Assembly: GCA_044344795.1 (NCBI GenBank)
Contig: JBIJCF010000019.1
Span: 1 to 53,338 of the forward strand
DNA: 53,338 nt
Reading direction: 5' to 3'
Origin: GCA-2737665 sp044344795
GTDB lineage: Bacteria; Bacteroidota; Bacteroidia; Palsa-965
Below, piece after piece: positions 8,907 through 18,100 of the stretch. The translations under genes and the position numbers were made by a program. Each line of letters starts with the position of its first letter. Position 1 is the first letter of the stretch. Under the pieces are notes generated by a model, which was given only the letters and a program-made list of their open reading frames with translations, did no database searches and was not told where the DNA came from.

Positions 8907-9989
8907 ATGAAAAATTTACTACTCACTCTCTCGTTTGTCATCTGTGCTGGTTTTGTTCAGGGACAGGTATCCATTAACAACGATACTAACGTCGCGCTGC
9001 AACATGTTATCATAAAAAACGACGGCACAGAATATACCGGTATCATTCTTAACGATGACGGACGTGAAGTATTATTACAAACAACAACCATAGGTAAAGT
9101 TTACATTCCGAAAAGCGAGATCAAAAGCATCGTACAACTAACCGACAAAAACCAGATGCATAATGGAGCGTACGAACCGACCGGGCCTTTCACAACGCGT
9201 TATAGTTTTACCACTAACGCGCTGCCTATTTCCAAGGGCGAGAATTACGCCATGGTAAGCCTATACGGCCCAGAAGTGCATTTCTCTATTGGCAATCGCC
9301 TATCCCTTGGAGTACTCACCACCTGGATTGGCAGCCCTTTTGTTCTTGCGGGTAAATACACCATCCCCACACGAAATGAAAAAATCAATTTCTCCATAGG
9401 AACTCTAATGGGAACCTCGGGCTACCTTCGGAATGGTAAAGCGTGGGGAGGGCTGCACTTTGTGAATTTCACATACGGGGACCGAAAAGCGAATTTTACC
9501 TTAGGTGCCGGTTACGGCTATTATAAGGGGATTAGAAATCGAGAAGTGCTGAAACCGGAATACGCGAATTTCGCCGACACCGTAGAAAGCGACAACTACC
9601 CCTATTATAGTTTGTTTGATTATAACTCGACTGGAAAATTAATGCACGGTCCAGTTTTCTCCGTAGCGGGCATTAAGCGGGTTGGGCCAAGAACGAGTGT
9701 ATTCTTTGATGTGTTGGTGAGTTTGTACTCCAGAGACGACTATAGCCTAAAAATCACTCAGCTGCAATACGCGACCCAAAACTCCCCCGGTTTGTATTAC
9801 GTCGAAACCACTTCACGGGCCACGTGGGGAAGATTTTTGGTTTTTATGCCCGGAATGCGTTTCCAGAAAACAGAAAAAAGCGCTTTTCAAGTGTCACTAA
9901 CCGGGATCAGCTTTACCCAAAGTAACTGGGGGGGGGCAGAGAACCGCACTATTCCATTCCCAATGGTAACGTGGTTCTTTAAGCTGTAG
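8907..9989 (+). CDS. Unknown exported protein, probable outer-membrane barrel
   Basis: 360 residues from the ATG at 8907, chosen because it opens a signal peptide (MKNLLLTLSFVICAGFVQGQ); the frame is open for 120 nt upstream but that part reads as non-coding. Residues 35-75 form a short beta module (GIILNDDGREVLLQTTTIGK, VYIPKSEIKSIVQL) resembling an SH3-like or PilZ-sized fold. The rest is amphipathic beta strands ending ...PFPMVTWFFKL, with an aromatic C-terminus as in porins. No named family was recognised. A run of nine G (9928-9936) sits about 17 codons before the stop; slippage there would change the C-terminal strand. TAATTTTG at 8888-8895 is a plausible -7 box, 11 nt upstream. Confidence 0.7.
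   Translation: MKNLLLTLSFVICAGFVQGQVSINNDTNVALQHVIIKNDGTEYTGIILNDDGREVLLQTTTIGKVYIPKSEIKSIVQLTDKNQMHNGAYEPTGPFTTRYSFTTNALPISKGENYAMVSLYGPEVHFSIGNRLSLGVLTTWIGSPFVLAGKYTIPTRNEKINFSIGTLMGTSGYLRNGKAWGGLHFVNFTYGDRKANFTLGAGYGYYKGIRNREVLKPEYANFADTVESDNYPYYSLFDYNSTGKLMHGPVFSVAGIKRVGPRTSVFFDVLVSLYSRDDYSLKITQLQYATQNSPGLYYVETTSRATWGRFLVFMPGMRFQKTEKSAFQVSLTGISFTQSNWGGAENRTIPFPMVTWFFKL
9928..9936 (+). repeat. Poly-G (9) tract inside a coding region
   Basis: Nine consecutive G encode part of NWGGAE near the 3' end of the outer-membrane-like gene. Gain or loss of one G would frameshift the last 17 or so residues. This could be a contingency locus, or a place where sequencing errors are likely. Confidence 0.5.
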
Positions 9990-10132
9990 TTATATACTTA
10001 TGATAATGAGCAACCCTGAAAAATTTAATATCACGCATGCTTATTACTGACAGCAGGAAGTATTGCTGCGCTTGCACCGGGAAAATCGGTGCTATACAAA
10101 CCCATCGCGCATTAATTTCTAACCCAAAAAAA

Positions 10133-10846
10133 ATGAAAAAACCAACCCTTCTTCTCACGTGCTTCGCTTTCATCTTCGCGGCACTACTACTACCCTCTTG
10201 TTCGCTGGAAAAACGCCATTACCGCAAAGGCTATTTCGTGCAGCGGGCTTCCGGTAAATTCCAACAGCACGGGCCGGCCATACAACCGATAGATGACCAA
10301 ATAAATTTTGCTGCCATGGCCCCTTCAGAAACGGAAGGATTTCATGATACCACATCGACGCCAACACTAGTTGGTACATCTGGATGCAGATTGAAGGACT
10401 CGTCTATAGGAGAAGAACATCTGCAGCCCGTTGGGTTTGATATAAGCAATGTAAATGAAAGTGTTGCGAACAACAATAAAAGCGTTTGTAATTCGGCCGT
10501 TAAAAAGACTTCGAGCGAATCCCTGCAAGGGAAAGTTCCCGGTGAGCAGAAAAAGAACCGCTGGCTCAAGATTGCTGCGTGTTCATTTATTGTCGCACTT
10601 GCGTTTATACCAATCGCGATAAGTTCCCCTTTCGCAGCAGTGGCGTGGCTGATATGCGGTGCGGCGCTCTTGGTCAACGCGCTTATTTTCTCAATAATTT
10701 CAATTGGCTACTTCAAGCGAGAGAGAAAAACTGATCGGTTTGATTGGCGCAAAGCGGTTGCAACAGTTATTGCGTTTGTCTCTGGTATCGGATTAATCGT
10801 TTATGGATTCTGGATATGGTTGATGATAGTATTGGCAGACCTATAA
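10133..10846 (+). CDS. Lipoprotein with EKRxYRKGY head and C-terminal membrane helices (copy A)
   Basis: 237 residues from the ATG at 10133, which opens a lipoprotein signal (MKKPTLLLTCFAFIFAALLL, lipobox LPSC). The Cys is followed by SLEKRHYRKGYFVQRASG. A polar low-complexity linker (about 45-140) follows, then GEQKKNRWLK and three or four hydrophobic helices (about 145-237). A lipoprotein with several C-terminal TM helices is unusual. The first 110 bp of this head are 96 percent identical to the gene at 11170 (4 mismatches), whereas the remainder is only similar in architecture. The same head recurs in the gene at 20983. Function unknown; the head resembles one seen at the N-terminus of many Bacteroidota hypothetical lipoproteins. 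Confidence 0.75.
   Translation: MKKPTLLLTCFAFIFAALLLPSCSLEKRHYRKGYFVQRASGKFQQHGPAIQPIDDQINFAAMAPSETEGFHDTTSTPTLVGTSGCRLKDSSIGEEHLQPVGFDISNVNESVANNNKSVCNSAVKKTSSESLQGKVPGEQKKNRWLKIAACSFIVALAFIPIAISSPFAAVAWLICGAALLVNALIFSIISIGYFKRERKTDRFDWRKAVATVIAFVSGIGLIVYGFWIWLMIVLADL
10146..10255 (+). repeat. Lipoprotein-head module, copy A
   Basis: 110 bp matching 11183-11292 with four substitutions and no gaps. It covers the end of the signal peptide, the lipobox and the EKRHYRKGYFVQRASG segment. Similarity drops sharply at the downstream boundary. Confidence 0.9.
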
Positions 10847-10892
10847 GCAGATTACAGAATGTAGGGTTCGCTGATCTCAAATAAAGTAACTT

Positions 10893-10997
10893 TCACTTGA
10901 TCATGGACAAGCAATTCAGCAGTTGTGGTAATTGTTCTTGCTTCGCTGCTTGCAATTTTGCCGCCGCTGTAGCTTTTGTTTTTGGTAGTGGCTTTAA
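10893..10997 (-). pseudogene. Decayed copy of the small ORF at 12128-12322
   Basis: The minus-strand frame reads LKPLPKTKATAAAKLQ, then QEQLPQLLNCLSMIK and a stop. It aligns with LIPKPSSTTKPTAEAKLP ... QEQVPQQLNYLSMTMEE of the ORF at 12128-12322. DNA identity over 10901-10997 versus 12196-12292 is roughly 80 percent without gaps. No start codon is visible and the charged C-terminal part is lost. The 323-bp interval 10847-11169 holds nothing else I can support. Together with the two lipoprotein copies this shows duplication of a cassette of over 1 kb. Confidence 0.6.
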
Positions 10998-11169
10998 GCT
11001 AGTTCAGGCGGATTATACAGTATTGGCAGCATAAATACATTTGGCTGTCTCGAGCAAAGTAAATGTAAGCCCTGCACATCCTGCCGGATCAGCGAACTAA
11101 CTATCCTTAGCATCAGATGCTTGTCATACATATTTGACCGGAATTTTTTACTTAATAAAACTACCTGCT

Positions 11170-12036
11170 TTGAAAAAGACACCCCTTCTCCTCACGTGCT
11201 TCGTTTTCATCTTCGCGGCACTACTACTAACCTCTTGTTCGCTGGAAAAACGCCACTACCGCAAAGGCTATTTCGTGCAGCGGGCTTCCGGTGCACTCAA
11301 AAAGCATGAGCAAGCCGCGCAGCCAACAATCTTTCTTCAGCATGTTGCTTTTCCCGATATCGCAGCAGCTACTGCGCACGAGGACACTTCTTGGACTTCT
11401 AATAGCGTTGCGGCAATCGAAAAAAACACTGCAGACTCCTCTTTAATAATACGCCAAACGTATTTAGCTTCAGGTGCATTGAAAAAATTAGGTGGAAATA
11501 TTCTGCCGGCTGAGCAACCTAAAAAAATTGGTTCACAACCGAATTTGGAAGATGAGCCTGTAGAGAAAAAGGGTGAGCAGAAATCGGGGAAGGGATTAAT
11601 AATCGCAGGTATAATATTGATGGTACTGAGTTTGGGGGTCTTGGTGCCAATATTGTTGTTAGGGTTAATTTTATTTATTGTTGGCGTACAAAAATGGATA
11701 AAAATCCGAAGGGAGAAGGGGCAACTCATCAATACAAAACCGCTTTGGATTGCTGCTTTGATTTTCGTGGGATTATTTCTTGTATCTGTGGTGTTGGCAT
11801 TTACGTGGGAGGTGTTATTAGTGGGTGTAGCATTAAGTCTTCCCATTGCTTTGATATTGATAATTGTTGCTAGTCGAATTGACAAGGGAAACAGAAAAGC
11901 GCAACAAAGTCAAAGTAACAGCCAACCTCCTAAAGAACGGTTTCGAAAACTTAAGAAAGCTTTGAAGTGGGTTGCCATAAGTCTAACCGCAATATTACTC
12001 GCCGCGATAATTGGTGCAATAATTGAGTATGGCTGA
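11170..12036 (+). CDS. Lipoprotein with EKRxYRKGY head and C-terminal membrane helices (copy B)
   Basis: 288 residues from a TTG at 11170, chosen because it aligns with the ATG of copy A (MKKTPLLLTCFVFIFAALLL, lipobox LTSC). An in-frame TTG at 11134 is the alternative. After SLEKRHYRKGYFVQRASG comes a polar linker, then GEQKSGKGL and about five hydrophobic helices (LIIAGIILMVLSLGVLVPIL and others), with a Lys/Gln-rich cytosolic-type loop (KGNRKAQQSQSNSQPPKERF) before the last helix. The architecture matches copy A, but outside the head the sequences are strongly diverged. Function unknown. The TTG start may mean low expression, or that the real start has been lost. Confidence 0.7.
   Translation: MKKTPLLLTCFVFIFAALLLTSCSLEKRHYRKGYFVQRASGALKKHEQAAQPTIFLQHVAFPDIAAATAHEDTSWTSNSVAAIEKNTADSSLIIRQTYLASGALKKLGGNILPAEQPKKIGSQPNLEDEPVEKKGEQKSGKGLIIAGIILMVLSLGVLVPILLLGLILFIVGVQKWIKIRREKGQLINTKPLWIAALIFVGLFLVSVVLAFTWEVLLVGVALSLPIALILIIVASRIDKGNRKAQQSQSNSQPPKERFRKLKKALKWVAISLTAILLAAIIGAIIEYG
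11183..11292 (+). repeat. Lipoprotein-head module, copy B
   Basis: Partner of 10146-10255: 106 of 110 positions identical, gap-free. Two of the four differences are silent or conservative. Confidence 0.9.
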
Positions 12037-12127
12037 AATAACCGACACCGGATTAACATAGCTATATGTCATTCATGTTCGTACTTTCCAATTCCAACAA
12101 ATAGCTTTCAATTTGGATAGTTCGATC

Positions 12128-12322
12128 CTAGGTTATGTAAACGTCTTTTTTCTTTCTCTTCTGTCGGGTTACGTACTTTTCTAACTCTTCCATTGTCATG
12201 GATAAGTAATTCAGCTGCTGTGGTACTTGCTCTTGCGTCGCTGCCGGCAATTTTGCCTCCGCTGTGGGTTTTGTTGTGGAACTTGGCTTTGGGATAAGCC
12301 GAAGTTTCTTAAATTGCCTCAA
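12128..12322 (-). CDS. Small charged protein or gene remnant, unknown
   Basis: 64 residues, starting 10 nt from the divergent start of the 12333 gene. The chain is Pro/Lys/Thr-rich, then has MTMEELEKYVTRQKRKKKDV near the end. Evidence that it was once coding: a related copy at 10893-10997 keeps much of the amino-acid pattern (QEQ-PQ-LN-LSM) despite about 20 percent DNA divergence. No family was recognised. It may be the 3' remnant of a longer gene whose upstream part was replaced, or a genuine small basic protein. Confidence 0.4.
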   Translation of the reverse strand: MRQFKKLRLIPKPSSTTKPTAEAKLPAATQEQVPQQLNYLSMTMEELEKYVTRQKRKKKDVYIT

Positions 12323-12332
12323 ACTTGTTTCG

Positions 12333-14063
12333 ATGCGTTACCTATTTCTCCTTCTTTTTGCGTGCATCAGCTTCTGCTGTGTGGCACAGATATGCAATGT
12401 TAACAGCACCTACACCGCTCCCGGGGTTTATCCGGATACATTACCAACAGCAACTGTAGGGCAAGCGTATTCAGAGGACATTACGTTCGTACTCCCTCTC
12501 GACACCATGGGGTACGACTTTACTAATTTTCAAATTTTGACTTGCACATTGCCGGTTGGATTAACATGGCAATGCAACAATGCGGCCAATGGATGCAATT
12601 ATGATCCTTGGGTTAATCAATACGGCTGTGTCAACGTTTCCGGCACACCGCTTTTGGCCGGGTTTTACGCCATTGATGTAACAGTAATTGCAGATCTTAC
12701 TATCGCCTCGGGTATTCCGGTTACTTTTCAAGTATACATGAACGTAGTGCCTAGCACATCCTCTTCCTCTAATAATGGATTTTCGATGGTTGGCTATCAG
12801 GGGTGCGCGCCAATCACAGTGAACTTTACCAATAATAACCCCGGTCTACTCTCCTATTATTGGGACTTCGGAAACAGCAATATTTCCACCGCAGAAAATC
12901 CTGCTCCTCAGGTTTACTCGCAGCCCGGACAGTACATCGTTGAATACGAAGCATACAGCGACACCACCACTTATAACTTTTACACGATTACAGACATCAC
13001 GATCCAATCTATCCAAAACTCTTCATCGGTTTGGGGATACCCCGTAGATGGTAATCCTGATCTATTCGTAATTGTAAAAGAGAATGGCAACCCTATTTAT
13101 CAATCGAATTACTACTCGGATCAATTCCCTGTAGTAACGTGGTCCGGACTTAACATTACGATGAATCCCACTAACACGTATGTCTTAGAAGTATGGGATG
13201 AAGACGATCACGAGTTCGGCTTTGGATCGGACGACTTTGTTGGCAACCATACCATGTCTATTAATGGCTGTAATGGCTGCGCCGCCAACATTTCGGTTGT
13301 TAATTATAGTGTTAATCATATCGTCGTTCCACCAACACCAGCAGTAACTACAATTGACACGATCGAGGTTTACGGATATCCCGGAGTCCCGAATATTTAT
13401 TACGACTCTTTGCAACATACACTGCACACTGACTCGTCTCAATTTGGCTTACAATGGTATTTTAATGGGAGTCCAATATTGGGTGCAAATACGGACACGT
13501 GTGGAGTTTGGTTGTCCGGTGATTATTTTGTGGTATCCATTAATCAATGGGGTTGTGCTGCTTTTTCTGATACAGTGCGTGCCGTTTTTTGCGACACATC
13601 TTGGCGACCTGCCGTGCTGCAAAACGGAGTTGTTTTGTCTACCATTGACACTACGAATAACACTTTACAGTGGTATTTAAATAATAACCCGCTCGTTGGA
13701 CAGACCGGCCCCTCCATCAACGCCGCCATTAATGGCACGTACACGCTCGAGGTGACAAATGAATATGGTTGTGTATTTACGTCATTACCTATTGTAATAG
13801 CGGTTGGTGTGGATGAAGTGCCCGCAGATAGATTTGTGCTACTACCTAATCCGGCCAATGATCAGATTACGGTAAGCATAACCCCGGGATTCGGAGCTTG
13901 TACATTACTTATAATGGACATTTCAGGTAGGACTGTAGCCTCAGAGTTTATTACAGAGTCTCGAAGCCAAATTTCAACGTCGCAGCTACAACCAGGCACC
14001 TACCTGTTAAATCTCGTCAACGGCACGTCAACCCTGAGTACTCGTTTAGTGATTGCACGATAA
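12333..14063 (+). CDS. PKD-domain secreted protein with T9SS type A sorting domain
   Basis: 576 residues. The ATG at 12333 opens a signal peptide (MRYLFLLLFACISFCCVAQ). Residues about 20-140 form a domain beginning ICNVNSTYTAPGVYPDTLP and resembling a cadherin-like/putative Ig fold (GLTWQ ... VSGTPLLAGFYAIDVTV). A PKD domain follows (about 165-235: GYQGCAPITVNFTNNN, then YYWDFGN). Then comes a C2-like segment with acidic loops (VWDEDDHEFGFGSDDFVG), two Ig-like units (LQWYFNGSPI and LQWYLNNNPL), and a T9SS type A tail (LLPNPANDQITVSI ... LQPGTYLLNLVNG). I infer T9SS export to the surface. The DDHEFGFGSDD loop may bind calcium, as in C2 domains. No operon partner. Confidence 0.87.
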   Translation: MRYLFLLLFACISFCCVAQICNVNSTYTAPGVYPDTLPTATVGQAYSEDITFVLPLDTMGYDFTNFQILTCTLPVGLTWQCNNAANGCNYDPWVNQYGCVNVSGTPLLAGFYAIDVTVIADLTIASGIPVTFQVYMNVVPSTSSSSNNGFSMVGYQGCAPITVNFTNNNPGLLSYYWDFGNSNISTAENPAPQVYSQPGQYIVEYEAYSDTTTYNFYTITDITIQSIQNSSSVWGYPVDGNPDLFVIVKENGNPIYQSNYYSDQFPVVTWSGLNITMNPTNTYVLEVWDEDDHEFGFGSDDFVGNHTMSINGCNGCAANISVVNYSVNHIVVPPTPAVTTIDTIEVYGYPGVPNIYYDSLQHTLHTDSSQFGLQWYFNGSPILGANTDTCGVWLSGDYFVVSINQWGCAAFSDTVRAVFCDTSWRPAVLQNGVVLSTIDTTNNTLQWYLNNNPLVGQTGPSINAAINGTYTLEVTNEYGCVFTSLPIVIAVGVDEVPADRFVLLPNPANDQITVSITPGFGACTLLIMDISGRTVASEFITESRSQISTSQLQPGTYLLNLVNGTSTLSTRLVIAR

Positions 14064-14143
14064 ACTCGCTCGTGCTGTCATTTAATAATCTCGGATAACT
14101 TTCTTTGCCCGAACTTAATAGGCGTACAAGTTACTGTTGTCCC

Positions 14144-14151
14144 TATCTTTG
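14144..14151 (+). promoter_or_regulatory. -7 element (TATCTTTG) of ridA
   Basis: Perfect match to TAnnTTTG, ending 4 nt before the ATG at 14156. This predicts a leaderless mRNA. No clear -33 TTG at the usual spacing. Confidence 0.5.
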
Positions 14152-14155
14152 CCGT

Positions 14156-14575
14156 ATGCATAATAACTCCATTGACTCTTCAAAAGCTCCGGAACCAGTT
14201 GGTTTATATCCGCATGCTAAACGCGTCGGCAATTTGTTGTTTCTGTCCGGCGTTGGACCGCGCGAGCGTGGCACCAAAAAAATTCCGGGTGTGGAATTGG
14301 ATGAAAAAGGAAGTATTGTTTCTTACGATATCGAAACGCAGTGCAGAAGCGTGTTTCAGAATGTGCGTTACATTTTGGAAGATGCCGGAAGCAGCTGGGA
14401 TAAAATTGTGGATGTCACCGTTTTTCTCACCAACATGAAAGACGATTTTCCAACTTACAACAAATTATGGGCAGAATATTTCGGTGAAAACCCACCGTGC
14501 AGAACAACATTAGAAATCAACTGTCTGCCAACGCCAATTGCCATTGAGTTGAAGGTTATTGCTACCGTAGATTAA
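14156..14575 (+). CDS. RidA/YjgF/UK114-family enamine/imine deaminase
   Basis: 139 residues, the usual family length plus a short N-terminal extension. RidA proteins are trimers that hydrolyse reactive 2-aminoacrylate-type enamines; some relatives are 2-aminomuconate deaminases. Visible features: GLYPHAKRVGNLLFLSG (the substrate-lining strand), QCRSVFQNVRYILEDAGSSW, VFLTNMKDDFPTYNKLWAEY, and the signature CRTTLEINCLP with the conserved Arg that holds the substrate carboxylate, then IAIELKVIA. Start: ATG at 14156, four nt after the TATCTTTG box; the longer in-frame TTG at 14105 would include the promoter. The enamine/imine deaminase role is secure at family level; the exact substrate (aminomuconate versus aminoacrylate) is not. 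The next feature is a glycosyltransferase remnant, so it is monocistronic. Confidence 0.9.
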   Translation: MHNNSIDSSKAPEPVGLYPHAKRVGNLLFLSGVGPRERGTKKIPGVELDEKGSIVSYDIETQCRSVFQNVRYILEDAGSSWDKIVDVTVFLTNMKDDFPTYNKLWAEYFGENPPCRTTLEINCLPTPIAIELKVIATVD

Positions 14576-14592
14576 GCGCTATACGTAGTCCA

Positions 14593-15112
14593 TTGCTACT
14601 ATTAACATGGGCTGCTGGATGCGCTCTTATTGTTCCTGCGCTATTCATGGGTGGTATGTTCATGGATGGTGTATTGTACGCAAGTGTCAGTAAAAACTAT
14701 GCGTTGGGATTCGGTACATTTTGGGATCCCTATTTCAGCGCAACCAATTATCGTGATTTTCACGAACAACCTCCTCTGTTGTTTTTTCTGCAAGGGTTGT
14801 TTTGTAAAATGTTTGGCGTTGCATTTTATACCGCTGCCTTAGCAGAAAAAATTCAACAAAAAATAGCGGCATCCGGCAAGAATTCGCTCAATGTTTCAGC
14901 CGTTGCAACAAGAACGAACCCTTATTCTGGATAACCATGCTATTTCGGATTGGCCTCTAATCTGCTACTTACAGCGTTTCCAGAGCATCGCTGTTCGTCA
15001 TGGCGAAGATGTGTCATGGCGACATTTGTTAGCACAATCAGACATTAACGAGCCGGAATGGAATCTTATTCCGCTTCCACTGCATACTTACAGGCTTTAT
15101 ATCAGGCTTTAA
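14593..15112 (+). pseudogene. Truncated, frameshifted remnant of a GT39/ArnT-like glycosyltransferase
   Basis: The first frame (from about 14593, no ATG) reads like the N-terminus of a dolichyl-phosphate-mannose/ArnT-type membrane glycosyltransferase: FMGGMFMDGVLYASVSKN, then GFGTFWDPYFS and FHEQPPLLFFLQGLFCKMFG, including the conserved Asp region. After FGVAFYT it jumps without hydrophobic helices to AALAEKIQQKIAASG. The rest of the open frame continues shifted by one (14891-15112: ERTLILDNHAISDWPLICYL). The family is usually about 500 residues, so over 300 residues are gone. I infer an internal deletion plus frameshift. The 3' part is assigned to the same gene only by position. Confidence 0.65.
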
Positions 15113-15124
15113 CGCGGATTTGCG

Positions 15125-15132
15125 TAATTTCG
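15125..15132 (+). promoter_or_regulatory. Putative -7 element (TAATTTCG) of ileS
   Basis: TAATTTCG differs from TAnnTTTG at one position and ends 7 nt before the ileS ATG. The leader would be at most a few nucleotides. Confidence 0.35.
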
Positions 15133-15139
15133 CGCCCGA

Positions 15140-18100
15140 ATGAAAACGTATCCGGAATTTGAACAGTTGAATCTACCGCGCATTGCTGATGAAGTTCTGC
15201 GTTATTGGGACGAATATCGCACTTTCGAGAAGAGTGTTACTTCCCGCGAAGGCGTGGCACCATTTGTGTTTTACGAAGGACCTCCTTCTGCTAATGGTAT
15301 GCCCGGCATTCACCACGTGATGGCGCGCACCATGAAAGATATTTTCTGCCGCTACCAAACTTTGCAAGGGAAACAAGTAAAGCGTAAAGCGGGTTGGGAT
15401 ACGCACGGATTGCCGATTGAGCTTAGCGTTGAAAAAACATTGGGCATCACTAAAGAAGACATCGGTAAAAAAATTACCATCGACGAATACAATAAAGCAT
15501 GTCGTAACGAAGTGATGAAATACACCGACAAATGGGAAGAACTTACCCGTTTGATGGGCTATTGGGTGGATATGAAAGATCCATACATCACTTACGAAAA
15601 CACGTATATCGAAAGTGTGTGGTGGTTGTTACAACAATTGTACAACAAGAATTTATTGTACCGCGGATACACCATTCAGCCGTATTCTCCTGCAGCAGGA
15701 ACAGGACTTTCTTCACACGAATTGAACCAACCGGGATGTTATCGTCCCGTGAAGGATAAGTCGGCGGTAGCGATGTTCAAACTAACTGCTGCTGCGCATG
15801 AAACGCTTTCATCAAAAGTTGGACAAGCTGTGCAAAATGCGAGCATATTAGCATGGACGACAACTCCGTGGACACTGCCTTCCAACACGGCACTAGCAGT
15901 AGGTGCAACTATTGAATACGCAGTTGTAGACACATTCAATCCATTTACATTTGAACGTTGTGTCGTTGTACTAGCTGTTGATTTGATCGGCAAGTATTTC
16001 CCGGAGAGAAATGCAGGCTTATCATTTGAAGAATTCAAACCGGGAGACAAAGCAATTCCATTTAACGTTATCTCAAAAATCAAAGGTTCCGAATTAGTCG
16101 GCTTACGCTACGAGCAACTGTTGCCATACGCATTACCGCACGAAAACGCCGAACAGGCCTTCCGCGTTATTGCAGGTGATTTTGTAACCACAGAAGACGG
16201 TACCGGAATTGTACACATTGCACCCACGTTTGGTGCTGATGATATGCGCGCAGCCAAAGCTGCCGGAGTTCCACCAATGTTGGTGTTGGACGAAAACGGA
16301 AAAGCGGTTCCACTGGTTGATTTGCAAGGTCGCTTCCGTCCCGAAGTGAAGGATGAAAAATTTGGCTTGGCCGGAGAATACGTGAAAGAAGCGTATTTGT
16401 CGGATGCGCAGAAAGCGGAACAAGTTGCCAAGCAAAAAGAGTACATGAAGTTTGTGATTTCGGACACCTCGAAATTGCAATACTTGAGCGTTGACGATCG
16501 TATTATTTTAAAACTGCAGGTAGAAGGAAAATTATTCAAAAAAGAATCCTACGAACACAACTACCCGCATTGTTGGCGCACCGACAAACCCGTTTTGTAT
16601 TATCCGCTGGACAGCTGGTTTATCAAGGCTTCTGCATTGAAAGAACGGATGGCCGAGTTGAATAAAACCATCAACTGGAAGCCGGAAAGTACAGGAACAG
16701 GTCGTTTTGGAGAGTGGTTGAATAATTTGCAAGACTGGAATTTATCGCGCTCCCGTTATTGGGGAATTCCTTTGCCCATCTGGATCAGCGAAGACGGCAG
16801 TGAACAAATTTGTGTAGGCAGTGCGGAAGAATTAAAAGCAGAAATCGACCGCTCGATACAATCCGGTTTCATGACGGCAAATCCGCTGCAGGCCTTTGTT
16901 CCCGGCAACTTTAGCAAGGAGAATTATTCCTGTTTCGATTTACACCGCCCATACGCTGATGAAATAGTTTTGGAACGTAACGGAAAAAAATTGTTCCGTT
17001 CTTCGGATCTCATCGACGTTTGGTTCGATTCAGGAGCAATGCCGTATGCGCAGTTGCATTATCCTTTCGAGAACAAAGAATTAGTGGATGAACGCAAATA
17101 CTTCCCGGCTGATTTTATTGCAGAAGGTGTTGATCAAACTCGTGGATGGTTTTACACATTGCATGCCATCGGCGTCATGTTGTTCGATAGTGTGGCTTAT
17201 AAAAATGTAATCTCCAATGGACTAGTGTTGGATAAGAACGGCAACAAGATGTCCAAACGATTAGGCAATGCCGTAGATCCGTTCATCACGCTCCCGCAAT
17301 ATGGTCCTGATGCCGTTCGCTGGTACATGGTTACCAATGCATCGCCATGGGACAATTTGAAATTTGACCAAGATGGAATTACCGAAGTTCAACGCAAGTT
17401 TTTCGGTACGTTGTATAACACGTATTCGTTCTTTGCGCTGTACGCTAATATCGATGGATTTGACGCGAAATCCTCCACTCCTATCCCGGTAGAACAACGT
17501 CCTGAATTGGATCGCTGGATCATCTCGAAATTGAACAGCTTGACCAATTTGGTTCAGGAAAAACTGAACGATTACGATCCAACCCCTGCAGCGCGGGCCA
17601 TCGACAGTTTTGTGGATGAGCATCTGTCGAATTGGTACGTGCGTCTATCTCGTCGTCGTTTTTGGTCGGTTCGCGGCACTGCAGAAGTCGGCGAGTACTT
17701 AAAAGACAAACAAGCGGCATACCAAACCTTACACGAGTGTTTAACACGCATAGCACAATTGATGAGTCCCTTTGCGCCATTCTTCAGCGATTGGTTATAC
17801 CGCAATGTACAACCCGGAAGTGACTCTGTGCATTTATCTTATCTGAGCGTCGGTGAAAATCATTTGATTGACCACGATTTGGAAGAGCGCATGGAATTGG
17901 CTCAACGCATTAGTTCCCTGACATTATCATTGCGTAAAAAGGTGAACATTCGTGTACGTCAACCGCTGCAACGCATCATGTTACCGGTTTTGGACCAAGA
18001 ATTTAAGCGCCGTGTGGAAGATGTTGCACATCTGATCTTAGCGGAAACCAACATCAAGCAGATTGAATACGTTACCGAATCCGGCATTTTTGTAAAGAAA

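Noticed and set aside
14105..14155. Extended N-terminus of ridA from a TTG start
   Set aside because: The extra 17 residues include the TATCTTTG promoter element and are absent from the family.
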